Positions 9,040 through 17,778 of a DNA stretch of 64,000 bases are shown here, in pieces. The stretch covers positions 1 through 64,000 of the forward strand of contig NZ_JAVHUY010000035.1 in the NCBI RefSeq assembly GCF_031085175.1. The letters run 5' to 3'. This stretch comes from Phytohabitans maris. GTDB taxonomy: Bacteria; Actinomycetota; Actinomycetes; Mycobacteriales; Micromonosporaceae. The notes under the pieces are model-generated. The model worked only from the letters and a program-made list of their open reading frames with translations, had not been told where the DNA came from and ran no database searches. Within the stretch, counting starts at the first letter, position 1; each line of letters begins with the position of its first letter. The position numbers were made by a program, and so were the translations under genes.

Positions 9040-9515
9040 GGACAGCGCCCGACCGCCGAGCTTGTCGACCGCTACAACGTGCGCTGCAAACCGATCCGGG
9101 ACCTGCTCGTGCGGTACTGCCAGGAACGCCGCGCCGGCATGGACTACGGCTCATTCCGCGGCCTGTCGGACTCCTCGCCGGCAGCTTCTGGGCCGACCTG
9201 GAACAGCACCACCCCGGGATCGACTCGCTCAACCTGTCCAACGACGTCGCGCTGGCCTGGAAGGAGCGGACCCGCCTCACCCGCGACCGGCGGTTCCCCG
9301 GCCGGGAACGACGTGACCGGGCCGCGTTGTTCTTCCGGGTCCGTGCCTTCTACCTCGACATCGCCGAGTGGGCGTTGGAAGACCCGTACTGGGTGCAGTT
9401 CGCCGCGCCCAGCCCCGTCCGCCGCAGCGACACCCGAGGGCTACACCAAGACCAAGAAGCAGGTCACCGCTGCGATGCACCAAGCGGGTCCGCGAACGTC
9501 TACCGCAACTGCCGG
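9040..9515 (+). pseudogene. Frameshifted N-terminal part of a site-specific integrase
   Basis: Three frame-separated pieces (LVDRYNVRCKPIRDLLVRYC; LAGSFWADLEQHHPGIDSLN; then VRAFYLDIAEWALEDPYWV and the stretch leading to RVRERLPQLP) match, from memory, the N-terminal region of large actinobacterial tyrosine-recombinase integrases. The catalytic C-terminal domain is missing. It is evidence that a mobile element once sat in this decayed stretch. I cannot name its attachment site. Confidence 0.6.
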
Positions 9516-9815
9516 GCGGCATACTGGGTGGGTGCCGATGGGATCTGGCAGGTCGGCGCTACCGCCGATCGTTCAGCCGTGCGTGACTACCGCGAAGTCC
9601 TTGGGCACGCGGGCGCGCATACTGCTGTCGCGGGCCTGTCCTCCGGCTGGCGGCTAAACGTTGTGGACGCTCATGCAATTGGGCTCTGGCGATGATCTTG
9701 TGGTGAGTCAGCTGTTGGCGTGTCGCCTGCCGTCCGATATGGACTGTGGTAGCTGACCGCGGTGCGATCTTGAGCGGCTGTTGCCGCACTTGGCGGAGGT
9801 CACGATCGACCGGAT

Positions 9816-10094
9816 TCACGAGGCCGACGGATCCTCGAGGCGGTGCGTGAGCGCGGTGTGCCGGCGCCCGGCACCGGCAGTGCGCACCGCGATCGCGAGG
9901 GCCTTGCGGCTGCCGACGAGCACGACGAGGCGTTTGGCGCGGGTAGCCGCGGTGTAGAGCAGGTTGCGTTGCAGCAGGGTATAGGCGGCCATGGTCAGTG
10001 GGATCACGACCGCCGGGTATTCGCTGCCTTGGGAGCGGTGCACGGTGATCGCATAGGCGTGCTGCAACTCGTCCAGTTCGTCCATTGAGGTCAA
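9816..10094 (-). pseudogene. C-terminal fragment of a RecD-like DNA helicase
   Basis: The last 90 residues of a superfamily 1 helicase are intact: the motif [19 protein letters not shown] is the UvrD_C_2 region (motifs V/VI area), followed by NLLYTAATRAKRLVVLVG. The rest of the helicase is missing. Homology stops at about 10086, exactly where a different, oppositely oriented gene remnant begins, so a rearrangement joined the two. Confidence 0.75.
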
Positions 10095-10215
10095 GGGCGC
10101 CGCGCACTACCTCCCGGCACACGCCGGGAACCTCGACACCATGACCACGGCCGGCCTCAAGGCCGCCGAGCGGATCGCCGCGAGCCGCGTGGCAGAAGCG
10201 GAGCGCGAGCGATGA
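10087..10215 (+). pseudogene. C-terminal remnant of acetaldehyde dehydrogenase (acylating), MhpF/DmpF type
   Basis: The 42 codons encode [20 protein letters not shown] followed by a helical tail and stop. This matches the end of the acylating acetaldehyde dehydrogenases that work after meta-cleavage of catechols. Only the end survives; the upstream part is replaced by the helicase fragment. Its stop overlaps the start of the aldolase remnant as ATGA, the arrangement known for intact mhpF-mhpE type pairs. Confidence 0.7.
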
Positions 10216-10371
10216 GTGCCCCGATCTTCGTCCAGGATGGCACCCTACTCAACGGCAGGCACGCGGTACGCCACCGGCCACAGCCGAGAAGGTTGGCGAG
10301 ATCGCGCGCGCGCCGGACGCAGCGGGTGTCGACGCGATCGAGGTCGCCGGTCGCGGTGTCACTCATCGGCG
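10212..10371 (+). pseudogene. N-terminal remnant of 4-hydroxy-2-oxovalerate aldolase, MhpE/DmpG type
   Basis: The start [19 protein letters not shown] corresponds to the family's (F/Y)VQDVTLRDGMHA opening. After a frameshift near 10285 the text continues as GEIARAPDAAGVDAIEVAG, the next conserved block. The sequence ends where the aminotransferase gene of the catabolic block (convergent, ending 10359) begins. The DxTLRDG metal/active-site signature is already altered (DGTLLNG), so the copy was decaying before truncation. Confidence 0.75.
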
Positions 10372-11582
10372 TAGACATCCTTCGCGGCTGCGACGCCGCC
10401 GCCCGCCGTCACCGAAACGCTGAAGCCGCGGAGCACCTGCTCCAGTGCGGCGAGCGTGGCTAGGACCGCGTCAGTCCGGGCGTTGTAGCCCATCGTTCCG
10501 ATCCGCCACACCCGTCCGGCCAACGGGCCGAACGAGGTGCCGATCTCGATCCCGAAGTCGGCAAGCATGGCCGCCCGCGCCTTGTCGCCCGGCACGCCAT
10601 CGGGTATCCGCACGGCGACCACGTTGTTCATTTTGTGCTCGACGTCGCCGAACACATCCAGCCCGAGCCCTGTGACGCCGGCGAGCATCGCCCGGCCGTG
10701 CAGCTCGTGGCGGGCGACCGCGTGGTCGATGCCCTCCTGGACCAGCAGCCGGGCGCACTCGCGGGCGGCATAGAGCATCGAGGTGGCCTCGGTGTGGTGG
10801 TTGAGCCGGCGCGGTCCCCAGTAGTCCATGATCTGCGCGAGGTCGAGGTAGTTCGACGCGATCGGGGTGCCGCGTTCGACGTCGTCGGCGTCGCGAATGC
10901 CCTCCTCGATGTGCTTGCGGGCGTCGATCACCGCGACCGCCCGGGGCGAAATCGTGATCGGCGCGCTTCCGGACGGCCCGCCGAGGCACTTCTGGAGGCC
11001 GGCGGTGACGACGTCGACACCCCACGCGTCGGTGCGGAACGAGTTCCCGCCGAGGGTCGCGGTGGCGTCGCAGTAGAGGAGGGCGTCGTACCGCCGGCAG
11101 ATCTCGCCGACGTCGGACATCGGCTGGCACATGGTGGTCGCCGTGTCGCCGTGGACCACGGCGAGCACCTTCGGCCGGACCCGCGCGACGGCGGCCTCGA
11201 TCAACTCGGGCTCGAACACCTCGCCCCAGGGCACCTCGATGGTGTGGACCTCGGCCGCGCAGCGCTTGGCGATCTCGACAAGGAGGTGGCCGAACCGGCC
11301 GAAGACCGGCACCAGCACCCGGTCACCCGGCTCGATCAGTGAGACCAGCGCAGCCTCGATGCCGGCCCGCGACGTGCCGTCGACCAGGAACGTCTGCTCG
11401 TTCGAGGTATAGAAGACCGCGCGGTACAGGGCCATCGTCTCGCTCATGGCGTGGGTCATCGCCGGGTCGAACTGTCCCACGAGCGGTGCCGCCATGGCGC
11501 GCAGCACCCGTGGGTCCGCGGTGATCGGGCCAGGTCCCATGAGCAGGCGTGGGGGTGGGTTGATCGGTTCTGGAACGCTCAC
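10359..11582 (-). CDS. Class V aminotransferase, (S)-ureidoglycine-glyoxylate transaminase (PucG)-like
   Basis: This 407-residue PLP-dependent enzyme has the alanine-glyoxylate aminotransferase layout: opening MGPGPITADPRVLRAM, a substrate loop HGDTATTMCQP, DATATLGG with the PLP-binding Asp, and the Schiff-base lysine in AGLQKCLGGPSG. The wording around DATATLGG and QKCLGGPSG recalls PucG of purine breakdown. No allantoin genes of the classic set are adjacent, so amino transfer to glyoxylate in block A may use another amine. The GTG start (11582) follows AGGAG by 6 nt. It is the last gene of the 19-kb minus-strand operon. Confidence 0.75.
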   Translation of the reverse strand: MSVPEPINPPPRLLMGPGPITADPRVLRAMAAPLVGQFDPAMTHAMSETMALYRAVFYTSNEQTFLVDGTSRAGIEAALVSLIEPGDRVLVPVFGRFGHLLVEIAKRCAAEVHTIEVPWGEVFEPELIEAAVARVRPKVLAVVHGDTATTMCQPMSDVGEICRRYDALLYCDATATLGGNSFRTDAWGVDVVTAGLQKCLGGPSGSAPITISPRAVAVIDARKHIEEGIRDADDVERGTPIASNYLDLAQIMDYWGPRRLNHHTEATSMLYAARECARLLVQEGIDHAVARHELHGRAMLAGVTGLGLDVFGDVEHKMNNVVAVRIPDGVPGDKARAAMLADFGIEIGTSFGPLAGRVWRIGTMGYNARTDAVLATLAALEQVLRGFSVSVTAGGGVAAAKDVYADE

Positions 11583-11635
11583 GTGCTTCTCCTGAGCCGG
11601 AAGAGGAGGTCGTCCGCCGCCCATCGGGGTTTGGT

Positions 11636-12796
11636 TCACGCCAAGCTCACGGCGAGATCGAGCAGGTCTCTGTCGCGGCCGGTCGCGGCGACGAGGCAGA
11701 CGCCGGTCGGGAGACCCGACTCGGTCCGCAGCGGCAGGCTGACCGCCGGGAGGCCGCCGAGCCCGGCGAGACACGTGAGCCGCATGGTGGCGTCGCGGAC
11801 CGCCGGGAGCCCGCCGCCGGCCGGCGGGGCGACGGAGGACGCGCTCGGGAGCACGAGCACTCGGTCGCCTATCAGGTCGCGGATCGTGCGCCGGGCGGCA
11901 CCGGCCGCCCGGCGAGCGGACGCTGCCGTGGCGGCGTCGATGGTGGCCGCGTGCTCGAACCTTCTCCGCACGTCGTCACCGAGGGTGTCGAGCCGGGTGG
12001 CCAGCCAGCCACCGTGGCGCTGCCAGGCCTGGTACGCCTGCCAGGTCTGGAAGGCCCGTCGCCAGTCGTCGATGCCGATCCCTGGCCACCGTTCCGTCGC
12101 CGCTCCCCGCACGCGTAGCCAGGCACCGACCGCCGCCGCTATCTCGGGTTCGGCGAGCGCCAGCAGCGCGGGTACGACGACCAGGTTGGTGGTGCCGCCC
12201 GGCCCTTCGGGAGGCAGCAGCACCTCGCCGACCGCTTTGAGGACCTTGGCCGACCGGGTCAGCCAGCCGACGGTGTCGAAGTCGGACGCGAGCGGCAGCA
12301 GCCCGGCTCTGTCGACGACACCGTGCGTCGTGCGGATCCCGAAGCAGCCCTGGTAGGCGGCGGGCACCCGGATCGAGCCGCCGGTGTCGGTGCCGAGCCC
12401 GACGGTGGCCTGTCCTGCGGCGACGGCGCTCGCGCTGCCGCTGGAGGATCCGCCCGGGAGCCGGCCCGGCGCCGCCGGATTGGGCGGGGTGCCGTAGTGG
12501 GCGTTGGTGCCGGCGAGCGAGTAGGCGAACTCGTCGGTGTGGGCGATACCGCGGACGGCGGCACCGGCGTCGAGCAGCCGGCGAACGGCGCCGGCATGGT
12601 CCGGCTCGACACGGGCGGCGGCAAGCCAGGCCGGATTGCCCGCGCCGACCCGCTCCCCCGCGACGGCGTAGAGATCCTTGACCGCGACGGTATGGCCGGT
12701 GAGGGGGCCGACTCCGGTGGCCGGCACCAAGGGGTCGCCGATGACTCGCCACACCGTTCCGGCGAACTCCGGCGTGCCCGCGGGTCCATCGCTCAT
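11636..12796 (-). CDS. Amidase signature family hydrolase
   Basis: All parts of the Ser-cisSer-Lys triad are visible: Lys40 in VAVKDLY, the GGSSSGSA loop (cis-Ser near 117) and the nucleophile Ser141 in GTDTGGS. At 386 residues it is shorter than GatA (about 480) and closer to small amidases such as the AtzE/AtzF amidase domains. It overlaps the acetamidase gene by ATGA at 12793-12796, so the two amide hydrolases are co-translated. A role in cleaving an amide or ureido intermediate produced by the hydantoinase is inferred. Confidence 0.85.
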   Translation of the reverse strand: MSDGPAGTPEFAGTVWRVIGDPLVPATGVGPLTGHTVAVKDLYAVAGERVGAGNPAWLAAARVEPDHAGAVRRLLDAGAAVRGIAHTDEFAYSLAGTNAHYGTPPNPAAPGRLPGGSSSGSASAVAAGQATVGLGTDTGGSIRVPAAYQGCFGIRTTHGVVDRAGLLPLASDFDTVGWLTRSAKVLKAVGEVLLPPEGPGGTTNLVVVPALLALAEPEIAAAVGAWLRVRGAATERWPGIGIDDWRRAFQTWQAYQAWQRHGGWLATRLDTLGDDVRRRFEHAATIDAATAASARRAAGAARRTIRDLIGDRVLVLPSASSVAPPAGGGLPAVRDATMRLTCLAGLGGLPAVSLPLRTESGLPTGVCLVAATGRDRDLLDLAVSLA

Positions 12797-13875
12797 CCGA
12801 AGTCTGCCTTGCGAATCGTGGCGTGCACGCCCTTCACCACGTCGACAACCTGGGAGATCCGGAAGTCGGTGGCGGCGGAGAGGTAGGCGTAGGCCAGGCG
12901 GGGGTCCATCCCGAACCCTGCCTGGAGCAGGGCGATCGCGGCGCGTACGCAGTCCTGCACCGCTTTGTCGAGATCCTCGTCGAGGCCGGTCGGGATCAGG
13001 TACTCCGTCGTCTCGGCCAGCGGCCCGACAAGTTGCCCGAAGCGCCGCAGCGCCTCCTCGCGGGCGACCACGTCGAACCGCAGAGTGACCCTCAGGCTCG
13101 CCTCCATGGCGGTCAGGGCGACCTCCCCGTCCCCCTGTGCGAAGTGCGGGTCGCCGACATAGGCGAGTGCGCCGGCGACCTGTACCGGTAGGTAGAGGGT
13201 GCTGCCCGCGGTGAGCAGGGCGATGTCGAGATTGCCGCCGTGCCGCCCCGGCGGCACGGAGCTCGGCCGTTCGCCGCCGGGCACCGCGACCCCCATCACG
13301 CCGAGGAACGGTGCGAGCGGGAACCGGACCCGCCGTTCGCCGCCCTCGACCAGCGGCAGCCGGCCGTGCCCGCCGTCCGCGTCGACCGTGGCGTACGCGC
13401 TGTAGACGGGCGCGTCGCCGAGGGGGTACTCGTCAGGTAGCGCGCCCTTGCGGTGGCGGTTCGAGATCACGCCGTACGGCACCCGCGGCGTCGCGTCGAT
13501 CACGGTCATCGACAGCAGGTCGCCCACTCGTGCGCCGCGCACCTCGATCGGCCGCGACACCACGTGTGGGCCGTCGACGCCGAACTCGTGCGGGGCGGTG
13601 CTGCCCGCGAGCGCGACCGCGTCGTCGAGCACCTCGCTGGCGCCGTACCGCCCGAAGAACACCTTCGGATCGCGGCCCTGGTCCTCAAGGATCCCCTCAT
13701 GACTGAGCGTGTCGACGGTCACCTCGGCGCCGGGGTCGATCCGCAGCACCGGCGCGTCGGCCGCGCACGGCAGGCGACCCCACAGCACGAGGTCGGGCGC
13801 GGCCGGTAGGTAGGTCGCCGCCCTGATCGGACCGGCGCCCGGCTGCAGGACGGGAGGGCCGGCGGTGACGTTCAT
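12793..13875 (-). CDS. Acetamidase/formamidase family protein
   Basis: The 360-residue product has the FmdA/AmdA-type beta-rich fold signatures: TVDTLSHEGI near the N-terminus, a central GDLLSMTV ... IDATP, a RHGGNLDI metal-site-like segment, and GDPHFAQGDGEV. These enzymes hydrolyse short amides such as formamide to ammonia and the acid. The ATG at 13875 is preceded by AAAGG. It follows the hydantoinase by 31 bp. Formamide or N-formyl compounds are possible by-products of block A, for example after NicX-type ring opening. Confidence 0.85.
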   Translation of the reverse strand: MNVTAGPPVLQPGAGPIRAATYLPAAPDLVLWGRLPCAADAPVLRIDPGAEVTVDTLSHEGILEDQGRDPKVFFGRYGASEVLDDAVALAGSTAPHEFGVDGPHVVSRPIEVRGARVGDLLSMTVIDATPRVPYGVISNRHRKGALPDEYPLGDAPVYSAYATVDADGGHGRLPLVEGGERRVRFPLAPFLGVMGVAVPGGERPSSVPPGRHGGNLDIALLTAGSTLYLPVQVAGALAYVGDPHFAQGDGEVALTAMEASLRVTLRFDVVAREEALRRFGQLVGPLAETTEYLIPTGLDEDLDKAVQDCVRAAIALLQAGFGMDPRLAYAYLSAATDFRISQVVDVVKGVHATIRKADFG

Positions 13876-13906
13876 GGCGTGGACCTTTCGCACGGGAGGA
13901 GACGCA

Positions 13907-15295
13907 TCAGGAGACGGCGGACCTGGCGAGGAACCGACCGCGGCCAGGCGCACCGACATACCTGCCGTCCTCGACGATCCGCTCGCCCCTGCTCCACACC
14001 TGTGTGATCCGCCCCGACAGGACCCACCCCTCCCAGGGCGTGTAGTCCATGCGCTGATGCTGGGTGTCGGCACTGATCCGGGTTTCGCCGTCGGGGTCCA
14101 GCACGACGAGGTCCGCGTCGCTACCAGCCGCGATCACGCCCTTGCGCGGGTACAGGCCGAACTGCTTCGCCGGGGCGGTGGCGGTGAGCTCGACGAACCG
14201 CTCGATACCTAGCCTGCCGGTCGCGACACCCTGCCCGTACAACACTGGGAGCCGGTGTTCCACGCCGGGACCACCGTTCGGGATCTGCCGGAAGTCGTCC
14301 TTGCCGTAGCGCTCCTTGTCGACAAGGCAGTACGGGCAGTGATCCGAGCTGACGACGCTGAGGTCACCGAGCCCCAACCCGTCCCAGAGCGCGTCGCGGT
14401 GCTCCTCGCTGCGCAACGGCGGCGTGAGCACCACCTTGCCACCCTCAAAGCCCGGGGCCTCGTACATTTCGGGGTCGAGGGTGAGGTAGTGGGTACAGGT
14501 CTCCGCGGCGACCGCGCCGCCGTTGCGCCGGGCAGCCGCGACCGCCTCGACCGCCCCCGCTGTGGAGACGTGCACCAGGTAGATCGGTGCCGACGCCATG
14601 TCGGCGATCGCGATCGCTCGGCGAACCGCCTCAACTTCGGTCTTCGGGGGACGGGAGAGCAGGTGGCCGCGTGGGCCGGTCGTGCCGGCCGCCACGAGAT
14701 CGGCGGCCAACCGGTCGATGACGTCGCCGTTCTCGGCGTGCACGCACACCTGAGCGCCGAGGCTGCCGGCCCTGCGAAGGACGTCGAACAGCTGACCGTC
14801 GTCGAGCATCAACGTTCCCCGGTAGGCCATGAACACCTTGAAGCTCGTGACGCCACTGGCGACCACGTCCGCGAAGTCGGCCATCGCGCCGTCGTACAGG
14901 TCGCTCACGCACATGTGGAACCCGTAGTCGACCACTGCCTTCCCGCGTGCCTTGTCCGCATGCGCGGCGAGCGAGTCCATCAGCCCCAGCCCCGGTGCCT
15001 GGGCCGCGAAGTCGACCAACGTGGTCGTGCCGCCCGCCGCCGCGGCGATGGTGCCGCTCTCGAAGTCGTCGGCGGTCTTCGGCCCGTTCAGCCCGGAGTC
15101 GAGGTGGGTGTGCACGTCGACACCGCCGGGCAGAAGGAGGCGCCCGCCAACGTCGACGACGTCCACGTCCATGGTCGTGGCCAGCTGGGACAGGTTACCG
15201 ACCGCCGCGACGGCCTCGTCGACCACCAGCACATCGGCTCGGAGGCTGCCGGTCGCGCTGACGACGGTGCCGCCGGTGAAAAGCGTGCGAGTCAT
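13907..15295 (-). CDS. Dihydropyrimidinase/hydantoinase
   Basis: This 462-residue cyclic amidohydrolase shows the full binuclear zinc site: HTH at residues 62-64, the carboxylated Lys153 in SFKVFMAY, His186 in VHAENG, His242 in VHVSTAG and Asp318 in SSDHCPY. Tyr158 in the FMAY loop is the substrate-binding tyrosine of dihydropyrimidinases. By family knowledge it opens 5- or 6-membered cyclic diamides to N-carbamoyl acids. Its neighbours (two hydantoin-racemase-type proteins, amidases) support hydantoin-like substrates. The start directly abuts the stop of the upstream gene. Confidence 0.9.
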   Translation of the reverse strand: MTRTLFTGGTVVSATGSLRADVLVVDEAVAAVGNLSQLATTMDVDVVDVGGRLLLPGGVDVHTHLDSGLNGPKTADDFESGTIAAAAGGTTTLVDFAAQAPGLGLMDSLAAHADKARGKAVVDYGFHMCVSDLYDGAMADFADVVASGVTSFKVFMAYRGTLMLDDGQLFDVLRRAGSLGAQVCVHAENGDVIDRLAADLVAAGTTGPRGHLLSRPPKTEVEAVRRAIAIADMASAPIYLVHVSTAGAVEAVAAARRNGGAVAAETCTHYLTLDPEMYEAPGFEGGKVVLTPPLRSEEHRDALWDGLGLGDLSVVSSDHCPYCLVDKERYGKDDFRQIPNGGPGVEHRLPVLYGQGVATGRLGIERFVELTATAPAKQFGLYPRKGVIAAGSDADLVVLDPDGETRISADTQHQRMDYTPWEGWVLSGRITQVWSRGERIVEDGRYVGAPGRGRFLARSAVS

Positions 15296-16603
15296 TCAAG
15301 GCTCCTGTCGTTTGACTAGTCGGTCTGCGTCTGCCTCGTGCCCGCGAGGCTGCGCCGGCGCGCGCAGCACGAGCGGCGTCAGGGGAAGGCGCGGACGCAG
15401 CCCCGCATCGAGTACGTCGGTCGAGACCCGCCCGCACCGCTGCGCCCACGCCGTCACCGCGGCCGCACAGCGCCGGCCCTGGCACAGCCCCATGCCCGCG
15501 CGGGTCACGGTCTTGACGTCCCGCGGCGTCGGCGGGTCCGGCAGCAACGGCACGATCGCCTCGAGATCGCCGAGGGTTACCCCCTCACACGGACACACGA
15601 CGGTGTCCGCACCGGTGCCGGCGTCGGGGAGCGGCGTGCGCCCGGCGATGCCGGCCTGCCAACGGGCCAGCTGCCGCCCCCGCCTGACAGCCCTCCCGAG
15701 CGCGGTGCGCCGTCCCGGGGCGGGGCCGCCATCCAGGCCGATCAGCGTGGCGATCTCGTCCGCGACGAGCACGCCGTGCGCCGCGAGGCCAGCCGGTCCA
15801 CGGACCCCGGCCGCGGCTCCAGCCGCCACGACAGGCAGCAGAGCGGCATCGTTGGCGACCACCCAGCCGCCGAGCACGGCGTCCCACGCGGATCGCGCAC
15901 CGACGCTGCGAGCGAGCTCCGACGGCGGGATCCGCGAGTCGGCGACGATCACCCGGCGCACCGTCAGCGGATCATCCACGCCGGCACCGCGCGGATGCGC
16001 GCGCAGGGCGTCGCCGGCCCGCTCGATCGCGGCCAGCGCGGTCCCGAAACGGACGCGCACACCGCGACGGCGCAGCAGCGCCAGCAGCCGGACCGCCGGG
16101 AGGGCACCGACCCGCAGCAGTGCCGGCGCCCGGAGCAGATGTCCGAGCAGCGCCGCACGACCGAACGGAAGCCACACCTCGCGCGGCGTCCCGTGGCGCA
16201 GTGCGTCCTCGGTGGCACCGAGATGGCCACCGACGAGAAGCACGTCATCGTCGAGCGGCTCCCCCGGCTCACCCGCATGCTCGCCACCTGGAACGAGCGG
16301 TACCGTGCCGTACTCCGAGAGCGCGGAGACCACGGCACGACAACCGATCACGTCCGCCGGCAGCCCGTCCACGGCAAGGTCCACAACCATGCCCGCCGGG
16401 TCGCGGTCCCCCGCGCTGCCGGGGTCGCCCTCCTCCAGCGGTGTCACCGCCCAGACCTGGACCTGGCGGTCGTCGGCGAGGACCACCTCGGCGCCGCGGC
16501 GGCGCAGCTCGTCCACCACGGCCAGGGCCGCTTCGTCATGGCCGACCACGACCACGTCGACCGTGCGGTCCGGTCGTGGGTCACCCGCCGCCGGCGCACT
16601 CAC
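15296..16603 (-). CDS. [2Fe-2S]-binding (BFD-type) subunit of an amine/imino-acid dehydrogenase
   Basis: The C-terminal third carries a BFD-like iron-sulfur motif: CPCEGVTLGDLE (CxC) and, about 40 residues later, GMGLCQGRRC (CxxxxC). The N-terminal part resembles the NAD(P)/FAD-binding alpha subunits of opine, sarcosine and D-hydroxyproline dehydrogenases. The glycine motif is degenerate (VVVGHDEAALAV, only one glycine), so this copy may bind its cofactor poorly. The GTG start at 16603 overlaps the FAD subunit gene as GTGA. The pair most likely forms the LhpE/LhpB-type complex. Confidence 0.75.
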   Translation of the reverse strand: MSAPAAGDPRPDRTVDVVVVGHDEAALAVVDELRRRGAEVVLADDRQVQVWAVTPLEEGDPGSAGDRDPAGMVVDLAVDGLPADVIGCRAVVSALSEYGTVPLVPGGEHAGEPGEPLDDDVLLVGGHLGATEDALRHGTPREVWLPFGRAALLGHLLRAPALLRVGALPAVRLLALLRRRGVRVRFGTALAAIERAGDALRAHPRGAGVDDPLTVRRVIVADSRIPPSELARSVGARSAWDAVLGGWVVANDAALLPVVAAGAAAGVRGPAGLAAHGVLVADEIATLIGLDGGPAPGRRTALGRAVRRGRQLARWQAGIAGRTPLPDAGTGADTVVCPCEGVTLGDLEAIVPLLPDPPTPRDVKTVTRAGMGLCQGRRCAAAVTAWAQRCGRVSTDVLDAGLRPRLPLTPLVLRAPAQPRGHEADADRLVKRQEP

Positions 16604-17778
16604 CGCGTGCCTCCCGCGGCGACCCCGACAGCGGCGAAGCGACCGGGGGAGAAGGGCGTGAGATCGACGCCGGGATCCTGACCGAGTGCCAGGCGGGCCG
16701 CCGCCCAGCCACACGTCGGGCCGAGGGTGTAGCCGGTGTGACCGGCCACCGAGACGATCAGGCCGGGCTGGCCGGGTACTTCGCCGATGACCGGGATGTC
16801 GTCGGCGGGACTTCCGAGCAGGCCCTCCCAGGACCGGACGACGCGCAGCCCGTCGAGGCCGGGCACCACCCGTACGGCGTCGTCCATGCCCGCCCGCAGG
16901 CTGGCGCGCAGTGGCTCCGTACGCCAGCCGAGCGGGCCCTCCACGCGGACGACCCGGGCCGGGCGACCACCGCCGATCATCACGTTGCCGGAGGAGACCT
17001 GCTTGACGGACAGGGGCCGGGAGGTATGCATGACGAGGTGTTCCACCCGTCGGCTACCCGCTTCGGTGACCGACATGGTCAGGCCGCTGACCTCCATGGG
17101 CACCGTGGCGACCGGGCTCAGGACGCGCTCGGTCCAGGCGCCGGCCGCGACCACGACGATGTCGGCGTCCACGCCACCGCCCGGATCGGTGTCCACCCGC
17201 CACCGTCCACCGCTGCGGCGCAGCCCGCTCACGGCGCTGGTCAGGTCGAACCGGGCTCCCCGCTCGCGGGCGGCACGGGCCAGTTCGTAGCAGGCCGTTT
17301 TCGCGTCGACGTACCCCTCCCGGGCATGCCAGGACGCCCCGCGCACCCCGGACGCGACCTCGGGGACCAGGTCGACGAGGTCGGCCCGTTCGACGAACTC
17401 CGTCGTGAAGCCCGCGGCACGCTCCAACTCGACCTTCCGCCGCAGGATGTCGACGTCGTCGTCGGACTCGGCGACGACGATCCCACCGAAGTTGACCACT
17501 TTCACCCGGCCACCGGTCTCGGACGCCAGCGCCGTCCAGCGCCGATCGGCATCGTCGTTGAGCTCGATGATCCGCGCGTGCCGGCGGAACTCCTCTTCGC
17601 CGCCCTTCAACGCCGTGTAGCTCAGCTGGAGATGGAGGTTGGCCGCGGTCTGGGTGGATGCCTGGGTGGCGAGTCCCATCGGGTCGACGACGAGCACGTC
17701 GGCCTCGGGCGCGAGATAGTACGCGGCCGAGCAGCCGACGATGCCGGCGCCGATGACGAGGACGGAGGTGGCGGTCAC
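16600..17778 (-). CDS. FAD-dependent D-amino/imino-acid dehydrogenase (DAO family beta subunit)
   Basis: The N-terminal VLVIGAGIVGCSAAYYL is the FAD Rossmann motif of the DAO family, and the C-terminal NVMIGGG ... VAGHTGYTLGPTCG is the second FAD contact. The 392-residue length fits sarcosine oxidase/D-hydroxyproline dehydrogenase beta subunits. It overlaps the DapA-family gene (17775-17778) and the [2Fe-2S] subunit gene (16600-16603). Together with the proline racemase/epimerase at 29630 this fits oxidation of a D-configured imino acid such as cis-4-hydroxy-D-proline. The substrate is inferred from context only. Confidence 0.85.
   Translation of the reverse strand: MTATSVLVIGAGIVGCSAAYYLAPEADVLVVDPMGLATQASTQTAANLHLQLSYTALKGGEEEFRRHARIIELNDDADRRWTALASETGGRVKVVNFGGIVVAESDDDVDILRRKVELERAAGFTTEFVERADLVDLVPEVASGVRGASWHAREGYVDAKTACYELARAARERGARFDLTSAVSGLRRSGGRWRVDTDPGGGVDADIVVVAAGAWTERVLSPVATVPMEVSGLTMSVTEAGSRRVEHLVMHTSRPLSVKQVSSGNVMIGGGRPARVVRVEGPLGWRTEPLRASLRAGMDDAVRVVPGLDGLRVVRSWEGLLGSPADDIPVIGEVPGQPGLIVSVAGHTGYTLGPTCGWAAARLALGQDPGVDLTPFSPGRFAAVGVAAGGTR

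Noticed and set aside
10359-15295. Classic purine (allantoin) degradation cluster
   Set aside because: PucG-like aminotransferase and hydantoinase are present, but allantoate amidohydrolase, ureidoglycolate enzymes and urate oxidase are not visible.
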